Assembly: GCA_034190875.2 (NCBI GenBank)
Contig: CM067343.1
Span: 24,511,942-24,575,941 of the forward strand
Source: Urechis unicinctus
Lineage: Eukaryota; Annelida; Polychaeta; Xenopneusta; Urechidae
Length of the DNA: 64,000 nt
Direction of reading: 5' to 3'
Shown: positions 1 through 12,289 of the stretch, in pieces
Numbering within the stretch: position 1 is the stretch's first letter
Layout: every line of letters begins with the position of its first letter
Translations under genes and position numbers: made by a program
The notes under the pieces: generated by a model
Told to the model about the DNA's origin: nothing
The model's input: only the letters and a program-made list of their open reading frames with translations
The model's database searches: none

Positions 1-75
1 TAAAAGGTTTATGAATATAACTGCGATCGTTTTCACAATAATACCTTATACAAGTCATGCTATTTTTGTACTTAC

Positions 76-270
76 CTCTAAACCTTCATATTGGTGAAGG
101 GTCGTTTCTGTTTCCGTTGCTTGTTCTGGATTTACCGACGGTATTGACCTTTTCTTTCGTGGTATCTTAAGCTATATAACTACCAATAACACTACCACAT
201 TTGCCTTGGCGGATAAACCGAAGAGTACTCTAAATGCTGTTGCCTGGGTTTCACAACTATTGCAGCGGCA
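76..270 (-). pseudogene. Decayed transmembrane/tail exon of a tail-type receptor
   Basis: Read on the minus strand this resembles the TM exon of the intact receptor at 54.8-55.0 kb. A hydrophobic stretch containing LFGLS is followed by a basic stop-transfer PRKKR and a tail ending in HQYEGLE, directly before a good GTAAGT donor at position 75. The YEGL tyrosine motif matches the one in the intact gene. One in-frame TAG interrupts the end of the membrane segment. The final tail exon would lie left of the window. I read it as the 3' part of a decayed copy, though a single error at the TAG cannot be excluded. Confidence 0.5.
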
Positions 271-480
271 AAGCACATCTGTAGAATGACCGAAGGCTTC
301 ATTCAGCCATGCGAACAGGAAGATATTGTACTGCCTGTGTTTTAGCCCTTCTATTGCATCATCACAGATATTTGGTAATTGCTCCTCTCATATAAGGTAG
401 AGTAGCTTCTGTTTTCACATATCTGTTTATCTTAATGATACATTTGAATATGCATTACTGAGTACACCATCCAGTACCGG

Positions 481-800
481 TTCATGACGTCTTGACTTCC
501 ACTTGATGCGTCGGCTATGACGACACTTCGAAGAGGTTGCCGTGTTGTCTGTACACAATCATTCTCAGTCTGTACCAGGTGCTGTAGAGAGAACAGCTGA
601 TGATTGTGCTGTACTCAGTCACACCAGATATGTGAGGTACATTCGGGTCACGCAGAAACTCAGAGTCATTTCTGACTTTATACCGGTCCTGATAACTGTA
701 GTACTGAACCAAATTAGGTGTGATATCGTCAGCAGGTCCCCATATCACTCTGATTTATGTAGCGTTCGAGACTTCCACTGCTGAGATTGAATCCAATTCC
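481..800 (-). pseudogene. Decayed FN3 exon of the receptor family
   Basis: The minus-strand translation aligns along its length with the first FN3 exon of the intact receptors: a WGPADDI block, QYYSYQ, NDSEFL, TEYSTIIS and a VYRQHGNLFEVS ending. Two in-frame stops are present, one near the start before IRVIWG and one after LFEVSS. With the TM/tail remnant at 76-270 and the EGF remnant at 1150-1262 it makes a collinear dead receptor copy truncated by the window edge. Confidence 0.7.
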
Positions 801-1149
801 TGGTCGTCTAATGAAGTGATAAAGAACACGATATGCATTGCCAAATCTAGTACATAATTGTATTAGCTTGAACCCGAAGTTTTAGCATGAGGCAAATTGC
901 TCTGGGTGGATGACCTTGTGAAAATCATTCTTTATTAACGAATTATAGCATAGTAGAAAACGTCGTAGTGGTAACATAATACTTTACGTTCTAAAGGCAA
1001 TCATTGTCACACTTATCATGTGCACAGTATGATAATGATATATAATGATCTCGTGCATGACCAAATCATTGCTTTATTGAAAACGTAGTTAGTTGACTAA
1101 GCAATTTACAAAAGGTATTCATTGTGAAATACATTCGTTTGAACTCACT

Positions 1150-1262
1150 GACGTGTTTCACATTTCTTTCCAATATACCAGTCTTCACATCTGCCTAGAC
1201 ACTCTCCAGTCACGTGATCACGTGTCAAGTAACCTCCTTTACAATTATGACCATCACAAGCC
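1150..1262 (-). pseudogene. Decayed second EGF-like exon
   Basis: Minus-strand sequence preserves the C-terminal half of the second EGF module (CKGGYLT, DHVTGEC, then an E-D-WYIGKKCE stretch). It has lost the N-terminal [10 protein letters not shown] part, one cysteine codon (TGT to CGT) and the normal donor. It lies collinear and upstream of the FN3 remnant at 481-800. Confidence 0.6.
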
Positions 1263-1458
1263 GAAACAGATGTGCAGTATAAAGGATCATACCATCTGAC
1301 ACCATTTAGGTTGATTAACTGAGTACTCTTGTCAATAATTTAGTGTAAGAAGGAGGGCTGACAGTGAGATTTTCATCGGCACTGCGATTAGCTTGATCTA
1401 TGCAGTCGCACAATATTAGAGAATAGTTCATTGTAAACCTCAAGGATGCGTTTACAAA

Positions 1459-1558
1459 NNNNNNNNNNNNNNNNNNNNNNNNNNNNNNNNNNNNNNNNNN
1501 NNNNNNNNNNNNNNNNNNNNNNNNNNNNNNNNNNNNNNNNNNNNNNNNNNNNNNNNNN
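1459..1558. other. Assembly gap (100 N)
   Basis: Exactly 100 unresolved bases, a conventional scaffold gap of unknown true size. It sits just upstream of the first visible GH10 exon, so missing GH10 exons may lie inside it. Confidence 0.99.
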
Positions 1559-1711
1559 GATGTCTGTGTGACCTTTGTGTTCTTTAGCTTGCCTTCGAAT
1601 TTGTTATCATACATGCGTTATCACATATGTTACTAGCTCTTCAATTTTACTCATTGAACAAAATTAATGCTGCGTTGGCTGTTGATGCATCATGATGTTG
1701 ACCGGTGATAG

Positions 1712-2493
1712 AAACGCCTGGAGCAACTAGATGAAGCCGGACTTCCAATGTGGGTGACCGAGTTTTCGTATGGTAACCCAGACCGAGCAGTGCGCGCTCA
1801 AACGTACACCGATATCTTGACGCTCTACTTCAGGTGAGTGGCCAGATGTTAACACGAAACAGTCATGCAAGAGATAATGACTTTAAACTTTGAAAATTCA
1901 CTACAGATTGATTCTGCCAAGAAATGTATATTAATTAATAATTATGTCGTGAACAAAACATGTCAAAATCTATGACCTTTGACATTTTTGGCTGAGCATG
2001 GTTTGAATATAAGCATGGTACATTGACCTTTCCACAGTTGGCCTTCTATTGACGGCGTGTTGATCTGGGGATTTTGGGACGGTGCTCATTTCAACCCGGA
2101 CGCTGCCTTGGTTGAAGGAGATGACCTTGAGGTTGTATTTTATTAGCTGCTGGAATATTGTGAAGTCATAGCTGACATCTAATTAGTGAACGTGAACGTA
2201 ACATGTGCTGCATTTTGAGTCGATACTTATTAATATTTGCATTTGTTCAACTTTATAAATGACCTTTATCGATACAGTGGAACGAAGCAGGAGAGGCGGT
2301 CCATAACCTGATCCACAATGAATGGAAAACAAAAGCTCAATTCTTCCCTTCAGCTTCCACCGAAGATTACATCATTCGTGGGTACCATGGTAACTACACA
2401 GTGACAGTGCGATACGAAAACAGTGAAATTCAAAAGCAACTGTTTTATCTGACGAAAGGCGAGGATGCCGTAGTTGAAATCAGCATTGTATAA
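1712..2493 (+). CDS. 3' end of a GH10 glycoside hydrolase (endo-1,4-beta-xylanase-like)
   Basis: Three exons, 1712-1833, 2038-2131 and 2278-2493 (stop TAA at 2491-2493), join in frame through AG/GT junctions. The first contains EAGLPMWVTEF, where the Glu after VT is the family's catalytic nucleophile. The second contains GVLIWGFWDGAHF and DAALVEGDDLE, the strand 8 signature of animal GH10 enzymes. The third carries NEAG and a small C-terminal beta-rich tail. GH10 enzymes cleave beta-1,4-xylan, and secreted animal versions occur in algivorous molluscs. Only about the last 140 residues are visible. The acid/base Glu and the start would be in the 100-N gap or left of the window, or are lost. It lies on the strand opposite the receptor array, beside receptor relics, so it may be a truncated duplicate. 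Confidence 0.85.
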
Positions 2494-3450
2494 ATTGGTT
2501 ATCATTGAAACCAAATGTCCTTTTTTGCGGACTTGACAAAAAATACCATTCATAATACCGTTTAAACATCTATTGTAGAAAATAGATCTACAATCAGCTT
2601 TATTGCTATTAACAACTATTAATATAATGCTGGGTCTACTTACCAGTCAACACATATAATGTCTGTCGAAGGCGAGACTATTGTATTAGCTCTGTAGAAA
2701 CATTATAAATTGGCACATTTACACCTTTTATTTCTTCAGCATTCTTTATCTGTTGTACAAAAATACACAAAATCTTCTCTCAATGGTGCATATATTAAAT
2801 ATTGTGAAATACAAAACAAGCTAGTCAGGAACAATAGCATGCCAAGCGAATGAAAAACTCAAAGAAAAATTCAGTTCCTTTCTGTTTCCTACTTACTGTA
2901 AATTAGGTTAACGATGAGTTGCAAGCACATTGCATCAAGTGAATATGGGAATAAGTTGACAACTTGTCGTTTAAGTCACCATCCTCTGTCCCAGCCACGG
3001 CGAATAATAATTAATAGACTAATAACAAGATTAAGATTCCATCACGTGCTTGTGATATCTTAATGATTAGGATTAACCAGCGTACAAAATTACACGTCAG
3101 ATAAATTAAATATATTCGATCGAACTGATATACAGCAAGTACCATTCATTTACCTCTTCATCAAGTAGCTTGTGATGTGCCTTGCATGACTCAATCAGAT
3201 ATAATCCACTAAGTAGGGATGATGGTGAATTACGTCCGCGTAGAACAGCAGGGATTAAGAGTGAGATGCCTGCTGGTGATACCTGTAGCAAAACAACACT
3301 AAAGTCGTATGTCCTACTTGCTTCTCGTCGCCCATAAACAAAACAGATAGAAAATACAAACCTCAAATGAAACTTGTACTGAAGTGAAGCTTTTGAGTAA
3401 ACTGTCGCAGATAAAGAAGGCGATAAAGTTTCAGTCCTGGCGATTGTATA
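2494..3450. other. No gene recognised
   Basis: AT-rich intergenic DNA downstream of the GH10 stop. A stretch at about 3150-3250 resembles 59935-60050 (shared words around TGTGCCTTG.ATGACTCAAT), so part of it is a dispersed repeat. No supported coding exon is seen. Confidence 0.5.
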
Positions 3451-3595
3451 GGGATCAAAGGCCGCTCTAGTAACGGTTCACGGTGGTAAACCCCTGGACG
3501 CTTTGAAAAATACCCCTACGGCCGTCGCTTTGGCTACTCAAAGAATCCAGGCAACAGTAAAGTCAACGGTTGAGAGCGGCCCTTACTTTGATCGG
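3451..3595. mobile_element. Small MITE-like element with imperfect terminal inverted repeats
   Basis: The left end GATCAAAGGCCGCTCT is mirrored, with a small internal gap, by the reverse complement of the right end, giving a non-coding element of about 145 bp. Parts of its interior resemble 13845-13960. No transposase and no clear target duplication were identified. Confidence 0.4.
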
Positions 3596-3599
3596 GTAT

Positions 3600-3925
3600 T
3601 AATCATTGTATTTATAATTACATATAATAATACTGATTAACTTTTCAGTGTCAATGGTGCCAGAGATGACTCTCTTATTAGATAAACTCACTATCACAAG
3701 TATAGGCTCAGTATGGTACTGGCTAGCATCTGAATCAAGACGTCGATGCTGCTGTCAGCCAATAAGTGTTATATCAGAGAATGGTTGGTGCCACTGATGG
3801 CTATAACCAGAGTATATACCAGGGTTGACATCCATCAGGACATTATCAAGTCACATGATCACGTCATGTTACCTCCTTGACAGTGACGAACGGATCAGGA
3901 AGACACCATGTTCATTGTTAATCTA
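3600..3925 (-). pseudogene. Highly decayed TM and EGF receptor fragments
   Basis: Around 3725-3780 the minus strand matches the TM exon core of the tail-type receptor (the segment CAGCATCGACGTCTTGAT). Around 3800-3900 it matches the second half of EGF module 2 (GGTAACATGACGTGATCA and a following Cys/Trp-Tyr stretch). Both have deletions and no open frame. They extend the trail of dead copies left of phosphatase unit 1. Confidence 0.5.
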
Positions 3926-5285
3926 TCATGGCCCCAGACAGCATGATTTCTTTAAGAATTTGATTGCTTATAAAATCTGCAATATGTGTGTGTAGATCAA
4001 GAAATTTTTGGGAGTTGAGGTTACCATGAAGTTAAAATCCAAAATAACTCATTGACATCCATAAAAACTTACCATACGATAGAAAAAGCCTTTTATAACA
4101 TTTGGACCTAATTTTCATGATCCCGATCAAATATTGTCAATTTTATAAGCGATTAAAAAATGTGGTAAAACAATACCACAAATTTTTGAACCAATAGCCA
4201 AAAAAGTTGGGGCTACGGAACAATATATGCATAAACAAGGCAACAAGGAACTATAAATCTTTTCCAAATCGCACGAAAGGTTAGGATGATATGAACGATT
4301 AAAAGATTTACAACGTGACCTTGACCTCAATATGAGTTCCATCTCTAAACAAAACTCTCGGTTTGTGCATTGTTCAGACCTTTTATTTTAAAAATAATCT
4401 ACAAAATTTCAAACAATTTGGTGTATTTGATAACATTTTTTAATCATGATCAACAACATCAAAATCACCATTATAACCATCAAGAGTTTGCTGAAAAGTG
4501 CAAAAACTCACTGGTACGATGACTGCTCACCATGCACCCCACTTCCACTTTGATCAGGCTGTCTGTTATCTATCCCACACAACTCAGTTCACGAGTACCA
4601 GACCTATCCCTTCTGCTATTTAGGGGAGGGTGCTGCTATAAGGCCATAGGACCGGAGGTAGACGTATGTATATATTTCAAATATATGCTCGTAAAACATT
4701 ACGCACTACACACATACGGTGGTTATAACCACTTAGAGCCCTGCAATGTCATTCTGAGGAGCAACAACTATGAGACAACTCTGTGCTACATAAGTACAGA
4801 GTTTGTGCATGCAACAAAATATGTTCACATTCGCCCAAAATTTCTACCAATACACTTAAAATCTGAAAGTGACCCCCATGCGTTATACATGATCACCCAC
4901 ACTTGGGCCTTAAAGATGTAGACTTCCAACGAACTAGATGTGTCTTTCTTATGCAAATAATCCACGATGTGACCTGTTAAAGGGTGCGGATATTCCGAGC
5001 TCTGCCGGAGAGGCAACTTTTGGTAGTCCTTGTTCGGAACCAGAACAGCCGTTTCTTTAAGTATAAGGCTTGGTTTTTCCCTAGCCACCGAGTGTGGTTG
5101 CCCCTGGGAAATGTTTTGCAATTTACAAATACACAACGATTTTTGGTTTATGCTGTGTTCAGTGAGTCTCTGTAACAAGTGTACATGGCTAGTGTGCTGC
5201 TATCACAAACGCGTATTGTACTATGTGAAAGAGTTCAAGCAAACATATGGCTTGTTTAATACCTCTAATACTACTATATTTTTTT
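3926..5285. other. No gene recognised
   Basis: Open frames exist on both strands between 4532 and 5178, but they overlap each other, lack recognisable domains and splice context, and have no paralogous counterpart in the window. I do not call a gene. Confidence 0.5.
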
Positions 5286-5425
5286 TAACTCATCAGTATA
5301 TGTGTCACATTTCCCTTCAATACACCAGGGTTGACATATGACAGGACATTCTCCAGTCAAGTGATCACGTCATGTTACCTCCATGACAGTGACACCCAGT
5401 TGATCCCGTAATGTCTAGCACCACA
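5286..5425 (-). pseudogene. Decayed second EGF-like exon
   Basis: Minus strand starts with a preserved acceptor (TTCAG then CTTGTG) and the ARHYGINW equivalent of DAGRYGINC. An internal deletion then removes several cysteines before the distal half resumes (GGAGAATGTCCTG). The reading frame is lost. It resembles the exon at 45893-46045. Confidence 0.65.
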
Positions 5426-7104
5426 AGCTGAAGTAACTATACAGGATAAGCCGATCATAAAAACAAAAGTTTTGGCCCATTGAGATGTAATAATAGAGTG
5501 AATACCGGCCAATTTATCAAAAACAATCTGCACACCATGGACGTGCACTGCTAAAAGGATAATATAAAAATATAAAGGTTGCATGTAATAGGCGTAAGGA
5601 ACGGTCTTGTGCCTCTTTTTTCACAAGAAGCACCAGAGCAATGTGGATTTGTATAAACATAAAAAAGCGATACAGCTGAACAATACTGATATTGGCAGTC
5701 TGTTTGATCGGCGTGGTTTGACAAGAGATGAATTTGTATTGCGTCACTTACTTATACAATGTACTAAAACAGAAACTTACATTTCGGGTAAGGTGAATGT
5801 AATGACATTGCATGGGCCTACTTATCTTTGCGCTGCAGCCAAATTGTAACCAGTGTTTGATCAATGAGGTAAGAATGAATGACAACACGGCTATAACATG
5901 GATTTTCCTTTCATTAATTCATTAATTGAGAAATGATGCATAGACAGACCCATGGCTTCCATAGCGATTGGCATAGATAATACCTTGTGTTGTGCGCCAA
6001 ATTTGACAACAAACCTACCCATCATCATAACATATCCTCTCAGTCATCAGTTGATGGAGTACCCCCTACAGCTGATAACAATTATAAACCCCAGGTTGCA
6101 CGAGTGACATATGTGTCACCTGCCACTTCCCCCTCTCCTCATACATACCCCATATTCTAGAGCCACATGGCAATCCTGCCGAGGCAACCAACCCTCATTG
6201 TTCTGGCTAATGCACGTCCTATGAGAATTGGAATAACGTGCCTTAGTCGTTGAGGGAAGCACTTTACATTTTAAAATCAGATAACTTCTGGCCGCCGAGC
6301 TCAACTCTGAAAGCTCCATCCAAAATTCGAAAGTTCTTATTAACCCTACAACTGGAGTTCGGGTCCTACTTCATTATCAGATGTGAGTACCGTTTGCACC
6401 ACAGATCACGATACGACATATATGCACACGTTACGACACATCAGATAATGAAGTAAGACTTCACACATCATGGAAGGTACAAGACTTTTTTAGAACCAAA
6501 GTGTGGCTGGCGTCATTCATTGACAACTAGACAAATAAAGTTGTGCACAAACAAATATCCTGTTTTGAAGATCTTCTTTTTCGTAAAAAAATATTTCTCG
6601 CTAAGAATCTACAGAGCATTTTACTACCATCGCCTAAGAAAACAATTTGAACTTCATTAAAGGATTTTTGGCGATACGGATTCAACCACGGTTTAAACAT
6701 TTACAAAATTCAATAAGAATTACTTTCAAACGACGCTTTCACTTTAATTCAATCAAAAATATGTACATGTATTGTATTAATATAAAAACACAAATGACGA
6801 GTATTTGCAGATATACTAGTCTATAATAAAAATAGGCCTCTGCTACGCTTTGATTACATATATATAACCAAAATTGAATACGACCGTCAACTCCTAGCAT
6901 AAAATTCAATCTAGCATGCTGTATGAAGCCTACACACGAAGCAAAATATTGCTTGCCAAAATAAGAAATCATAGAATGTAGTTAATGTAAGATGATACAG
7001 AAGAGCACGCTTTGATATAGTTGTCAGCGATTTAACTACATTTAAGAACATGAACTTATTTGGTGACATTATGCTGGCAATCGCTGTCCTAAGCTTTTGT
7101 GCAC
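5426..7104. other. 3' flank of phosphatase unit 1, no separate gene
   Basis: AT-rich. About 5850-5990 resembles 37555-37700 (shared ACACGGCT.ATA and TTAATT.ATTAATTGAGAAAT blocks), so it is the 3' portion of the same duplicated unit. No coding exon, RNA gene or clear poly(A) signal is assigned. Confidence 0.5.
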
Positions 7105-10100
7105 TTAGTTTCTTCTTACGTTTGAGATATTGCCATAGGTATGGGATCCGGATAAATAGCATTTTGCCAACTCGTGCAAAAATTTGTATTGTTCCTGAAA
7201 CATAGTGTTGATATTCTCTAGCTGATTGCCATGACAATAAAATATATAGCATATTATTAGCTATAGCCCACTTGCGTGAGTTTATTATTTGTAATCGTTA
7301 CACATACCAGTGAACTGATGGCCTGTGGTCGTCTGGAAGTTATGTAGCGAGCTGCAAGCATTACATCTACTTCTTGTTCTGCTTTCAGTAAGTCCAGCAT
7401 AGAGCAACTGGCTGCAAAGAGACCACTCCGCTCGGCCCCATCCCTGTGAAACAATATAGTAGAAGAATAGCAAATAATTCAAAGATGCGGTTCGGTCGTT
7501 TCATTTAGCACCCGTCAATAAATCTTGATGCATACATGCAGTGTACCACCACAGTTCCTCTAGTTGGCTGAAGACGCCATTTTGTCACTTTGTCGATCAT
7601 TTCAATGATGTCATTAAGTCGAGGTGGAACTTGCTCGCGATTGGGCCACCCAAGCAACTGGAAATGACGCACGGTCCTGGGGTCCTCACTGGGCTAGATA
7701 TGTAAGAGCAGTTGAACTCTAATTAAAGAAGAAGCTGAATCGCAAATCTACCAATTAAATGACGTTATATCAAATTATATGCTGCCACACAGAAATATAT
7801 CGAGCATCTCCCTTTGAAGGTCGCATTCCATAATTTATGGCATTTTAAAATGCTTTGAACGAATTAATTACCGTTCCACGAATTTTGGACACGTTCAATG
7901 TGCGAATGACAATGTTGGGATTCCTTGTTCTTTCTGTGCTCACGTGCTCTACACGTATCGGACCATGAGTCTCCTGTCCCAGTTTGTTATTCCCTATGTA
8001 CTTTGGAAATGCCTGGAATGATCAGATAATGACTCAAGCGAATATCCTACGCAGCAAAGTATTAACAATGCATTTGAAAGAATGATACATGACCGCGAAT
8101 TTATTTATAAACACTTTAACTCCTTTAAACCACAGCAATGGCAATATCTTGTTATGTTAGTTACATTTAATAGAAATTTGACTTTGGAATATGTTAAGGT
8201 TAAAAAAAAATAAAAGAAAGGCTGCTCAGACCCCAACACAGTAAAACGTTTAATGGAATGACGCCCAGCTGCAGATGTATCCTATTGATCTTACCCCGTT
8301 AGCCACGCTAGTTTCATTAAGCATGATAATACAATTGCATTCGTGATCGTAAACCAATCTCCAGAAGTCTACAACCGTATTGGGCAGCGGCATTTGCGTC
8401 AGGATTGTTTCTTTGCGATGAGTATATACCTGCAACGCCATTACAACAACTCCATAACAATGCAGAACACATCATTTAGTTTGTACATAGAATATCTCTT
8501 ATGCTACTTATTCAAAACAAATATCGATACAAACAACCGTTAGTTAACACATTGCAAAGAATAATGGAATCCGCCAATTAAAGTAAGTAACATGCACTGG
8601 CGATATATCTCACATTCGTATAAACAGCATTGATGTAGTCATTACTCCCAGAATAATGTGTGCATAAAATCGGACGATGTCTTTCAGCTGAAAACACATA
8701 TGTAAGCACCGTATCAAAATGTGACGTTTAATAACATTCCGGACTTTTTTGTGCACAACAGACGAGGCCTGGATTTTATTCACGTCAGAAACACAGCTTT
8801 GATTAAAGTCACCTGGGAGAACTTCTAGTGACCGGTTTTTTTCCATATTGGCAGCACTTTTGACAGAGGTTTCTTCTTGTGGCTTGTATTTGCACATCAC
8901 CTGTACAGAAACAAGAGTAAAGTTACAATACATCGTAAGTTAAGCCTGTTGGTGTATAAAAAGCTAATAAATTGAAAACCGACATCACCTCGTACTCCTC
9001 TTGTAGCGGATTCTGGTTTGAATGTATTGTATTATGGAACATCTTGTCATACTGAGCAATAAACATAGCACTTGGTTTTCCATTTTCTCCTATGTGAGTT
9101 TCAATTCCTTCCAAAACCGCATCATACAGAAACTTGTATTGGTTCTGCCAGGTACAAATTAGCACCATCATATGTAAGGTAAATATGTAACTTTCTTTGT
9201 CCAACATGCAACGTCATATGTGTGCGCTTATGCGTGTACTTAGGTTTGTGCGTATATGCATGTTTTTATAATTTACATTCATTATCTCACTTGCTTCAAC
9301 ACGTTGTGCTTAATGGACATCTACCAATCTATTTAAATGAACTTTATGCAATCGTTTGTACTTATGTATGTTGCTGCATGTAGCTACTCAATTGCCTCAT
9401 CTTATTTTGTCTTAAACAGCAGCAGGTTGATACATTCTTCTCACCGCTGTTTGTATCATGTTCATCCTCTGTGTTCTCAGGCGATAAGCACACAAGAACA
9501 CGTCGACCTGGTCTTCATGCTTGGCTTGATTCAGTAGGTAATCTAGTGCAATGTAGGTCCCTGTCCGGCCAACACCAGCGCTGTGTAGCAGTGAGAACAA
9601 TATATATTATAATATGATCATTTTAAAAACCTTTTATTTTGCTTCCTTTTCTGGGTTGTTTCTGAAATGACTTGTAACCAGTCAATCATTAAGAACATCA
9701 AATCATCCATTATTCGATGTAGGCGCATGGAAGCATAGTCCAAACTTGGTTTAGAAAAATATTCATATGAATAGCGATCTTGACATCATTTGACATCATC
9801 GCTCAAACTCAGCTCGTTTTCAGCTTCGGATGTATTTCTGCGTCTACCATATGCCATACATGGGTCAAATTTACATAGCGACAGAATAAACGTATCTGGG
9901 GTCAGCGAATCGACTCATTGGATAACATTACTAAACGCAGTGGGTATCGGTCGATGATTTTGTTTTCAAAACAGAATATTGATTATGTTTTGAGAAAGGC
10001 ACCTTTAATGTGCAACATAATTATAGAATCGCTTTTGTTCATGAAAACCACAGTGTTCTAGTTTCATATGAGATAATTAAACAGACTAGTTGATCCAAAT

Positions 10101-12172
10101 ATAATCTAAACCTCTGGATAACTATCCTCAATTGCACTGCAATGTGGGGACGTACCTGCCATGCACGATCAAAGGACCTGTCACCTTGCATGCCAGACGG
10201 GACATTTTTCCTCTGAAGGCGAGAAGAGAAAAGTTATCCTGAGGACATTTCTTGTCCTCCCAAGTCAGGAAATGAAGCTGGTGGACCACACGTTCCTCGC
10301 CCTAATGGGACAGTTGTGAAATAAATATTTGGATGAAGTATGTTTATTACATTCTGTCTATGTGAAAGAGCTTCCTGTACCTGGTAAAACAGACGTAGTC
10401 TCCTGTAGGCAAAGTCTGCGTTAACTCCGGAAAAAATCAATTCGACCTTGAAAGGTCCACAGGTCATCCTTTTATCTTCCTTTAAGTCATCAGGCCAATA
10501 CTGCTCACACTTTCTCTGAATTCAGAATACATAAAGCTCATGATCATCGTGTACATCGGATCCGTTGCGATGCTGTTGGCTGGCCAGCACAGGTATTTAA
10601 GAATGCCATTCTAATGAGACGTAATCGTTTGTGATGTAAGGAGTACTTAATACCTTGCCTCCTTCCACCAGCTGTGTCAGCATCACTATACAGTTGGAAC
10701 GTTGTTGCCATATCATAAACCAGAACGCAACTAGAGTGTCCTTTGTTGGGCCTGAACTCATATCAATAACAAATACCTACTAGCAATAAGTTAGCAATGC
10801 AACCGATCTTGGTCAAAAAGATGGTGTGTATTGGCTTTGTTTGTTGCATTCTTGTCACCCGAATCAACAGTATGAACCAGCTCACCCTGTGTGGCTATGT
10901 AGTGTCGGGCTAGCTTTTGATATCCCTGGTTATGAACAAACATATGTTTGATCATTTTGTATCGTGTACAAAAGCGTTATTTATCTCTATTGGCAAGTCT
11001 TTTGATACAAATACAGAAATAGTACTAACCACAACGAAACTTGCATTAATGTAGTCAGAACCACTCAGCTCATCGGTAGCATCCAACTTTACACGTGTGT
11101 CATCAACTGAAAACGTTTAGTTTGAGGTAAACAAGGGAACCATAGAAAATACACCATATCTAATGAAGCCCGAGACCAATGCACATGGCTGAATGCTGTT
11201 AAATCTATTCTTGGTAAGGTTCGCCTGTAACTGACCGACGGTGCCAAGCTTGAAGTCAATCCCTGGTAAGTCCTTAGTCACATGCGAAACACACAACTTC
11301 ATTACATGTATTCATCACTCGAATGAATCATAAGATATTGAGAAAAAGGAAAGCCTTGCATGTGTACTATTTGCACTTACATCAAATTCTCTCTCAAACC
11401 CATTCGTGATATACTTCTTCCCGTTCTTGGTCCTCATGGCCGGATGTATTGGTTGGGACAGTTCAGTGATATATGCCTTCAGACGAGCCAATGAAATCGG
11501 GGCATTTTTATATGACTGTGTGGACCTCTTTAGAGAGGACGCAGAGATTTTCACCATGTCACTGGCAGGTTGAAAGCTTGTCGGGGGCTGTTCTTTGGTC
11601 ATATTAAATAGAGAGTTATATTCTTGTTGCGTTTTTTGTAATGAGACACCGTCCATTGCTGTGTCCAATACCCGTGTTGTCCGGGGTTTGGCAGGCACTT
11701 CAATCTTACTCACCAGCCCCATGACGCCTATGGGCTTGTCAATATACCCAGCAGATACTACACAACAGTCAACCAAACCATATGAATTGTTCTGAACAAA
11801 TTACCACTTGTCTCTCTTCTTTAAATGGCCTGATAGAGACGTTATTAACGAAGATGATTCTTACAACGATTGGAACCGGGGCGACTGTCTAACCCTTTCA
11901 TGGTGGATATAGGTGTGGAACTTTGTCGTCTGCAAATATGACAAATATAGCCATAATACGATAATTAAATGACGGCCTGCTGATGAAAGTTACGATAACC
12001 CATGTGCATTTATTGTCATCCACATTGAATAAAGTAATTTGAATAATTTAATTCAAGCATAAAGTCTCCAAATATAACCTGCGGCAAAAGACAACAATGG
12101 CGACACCAGCGGTCACCACCAAGAAGCCTGCAATCACGGTGCCAGCTATAATGGCTACATTTGAGTTACCAC
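7105..12172 (-). CDS. Receptor-type tyrosine phosphatase, unit 1: TM, D1 (Cys to Gly) and D2
   Basis: Eighteen exons run in frame from the TM exon to the stop at 7105-7107: 12172-12079, 11929-11865, 11757-11381, 11272-11185, 11106-11030, 10925-10886, 10751-10654, 10515-10381, 10301-10156, 9580-9445, 9144-8989, 8900-8813, 8687-8614, 8429-8295, 8012-7872, 7693-7536, 7443-7308, 7194-7105. They encode a TM helix, a Ser/Thr-rich juxtamembrane segment and two PTP domains of R2B-like type. D1 has KNRF, HYIATQ, a WED loop and QTANQY. Its P-loop reads [11 protein letters not shown]: the nucleophilic Cys codon TGC is GGC (exon 10301-10156). D2 is complete, with WPN and HCMDGAER. No stops or shifts are seen, but one donor (after 11185) is the weak GTGCAT. 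The full ectodomain is missing. The signal exon at 15710-15644 is phase-compatible with the TM exon and would give about 766 aa. Confidence 0.75.
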
Positions 12173-12289
12173 CTAATCATTCAAAAACAAACAAAAAGGC
12201 ACTTATTTATAAAAGACAGCTGTTATAATTTACGGTGGACCAAACAATATGACAATTTTTTTTACAATTTACAAACAACACTATCAGTG

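Noticed and set aside
4532..4921. 129-residue plus-strand frame
   Set aside because: Overlaps an opposite-strand frame of similar length and has unremarkable composition, no domain and no duplicated counterpart.
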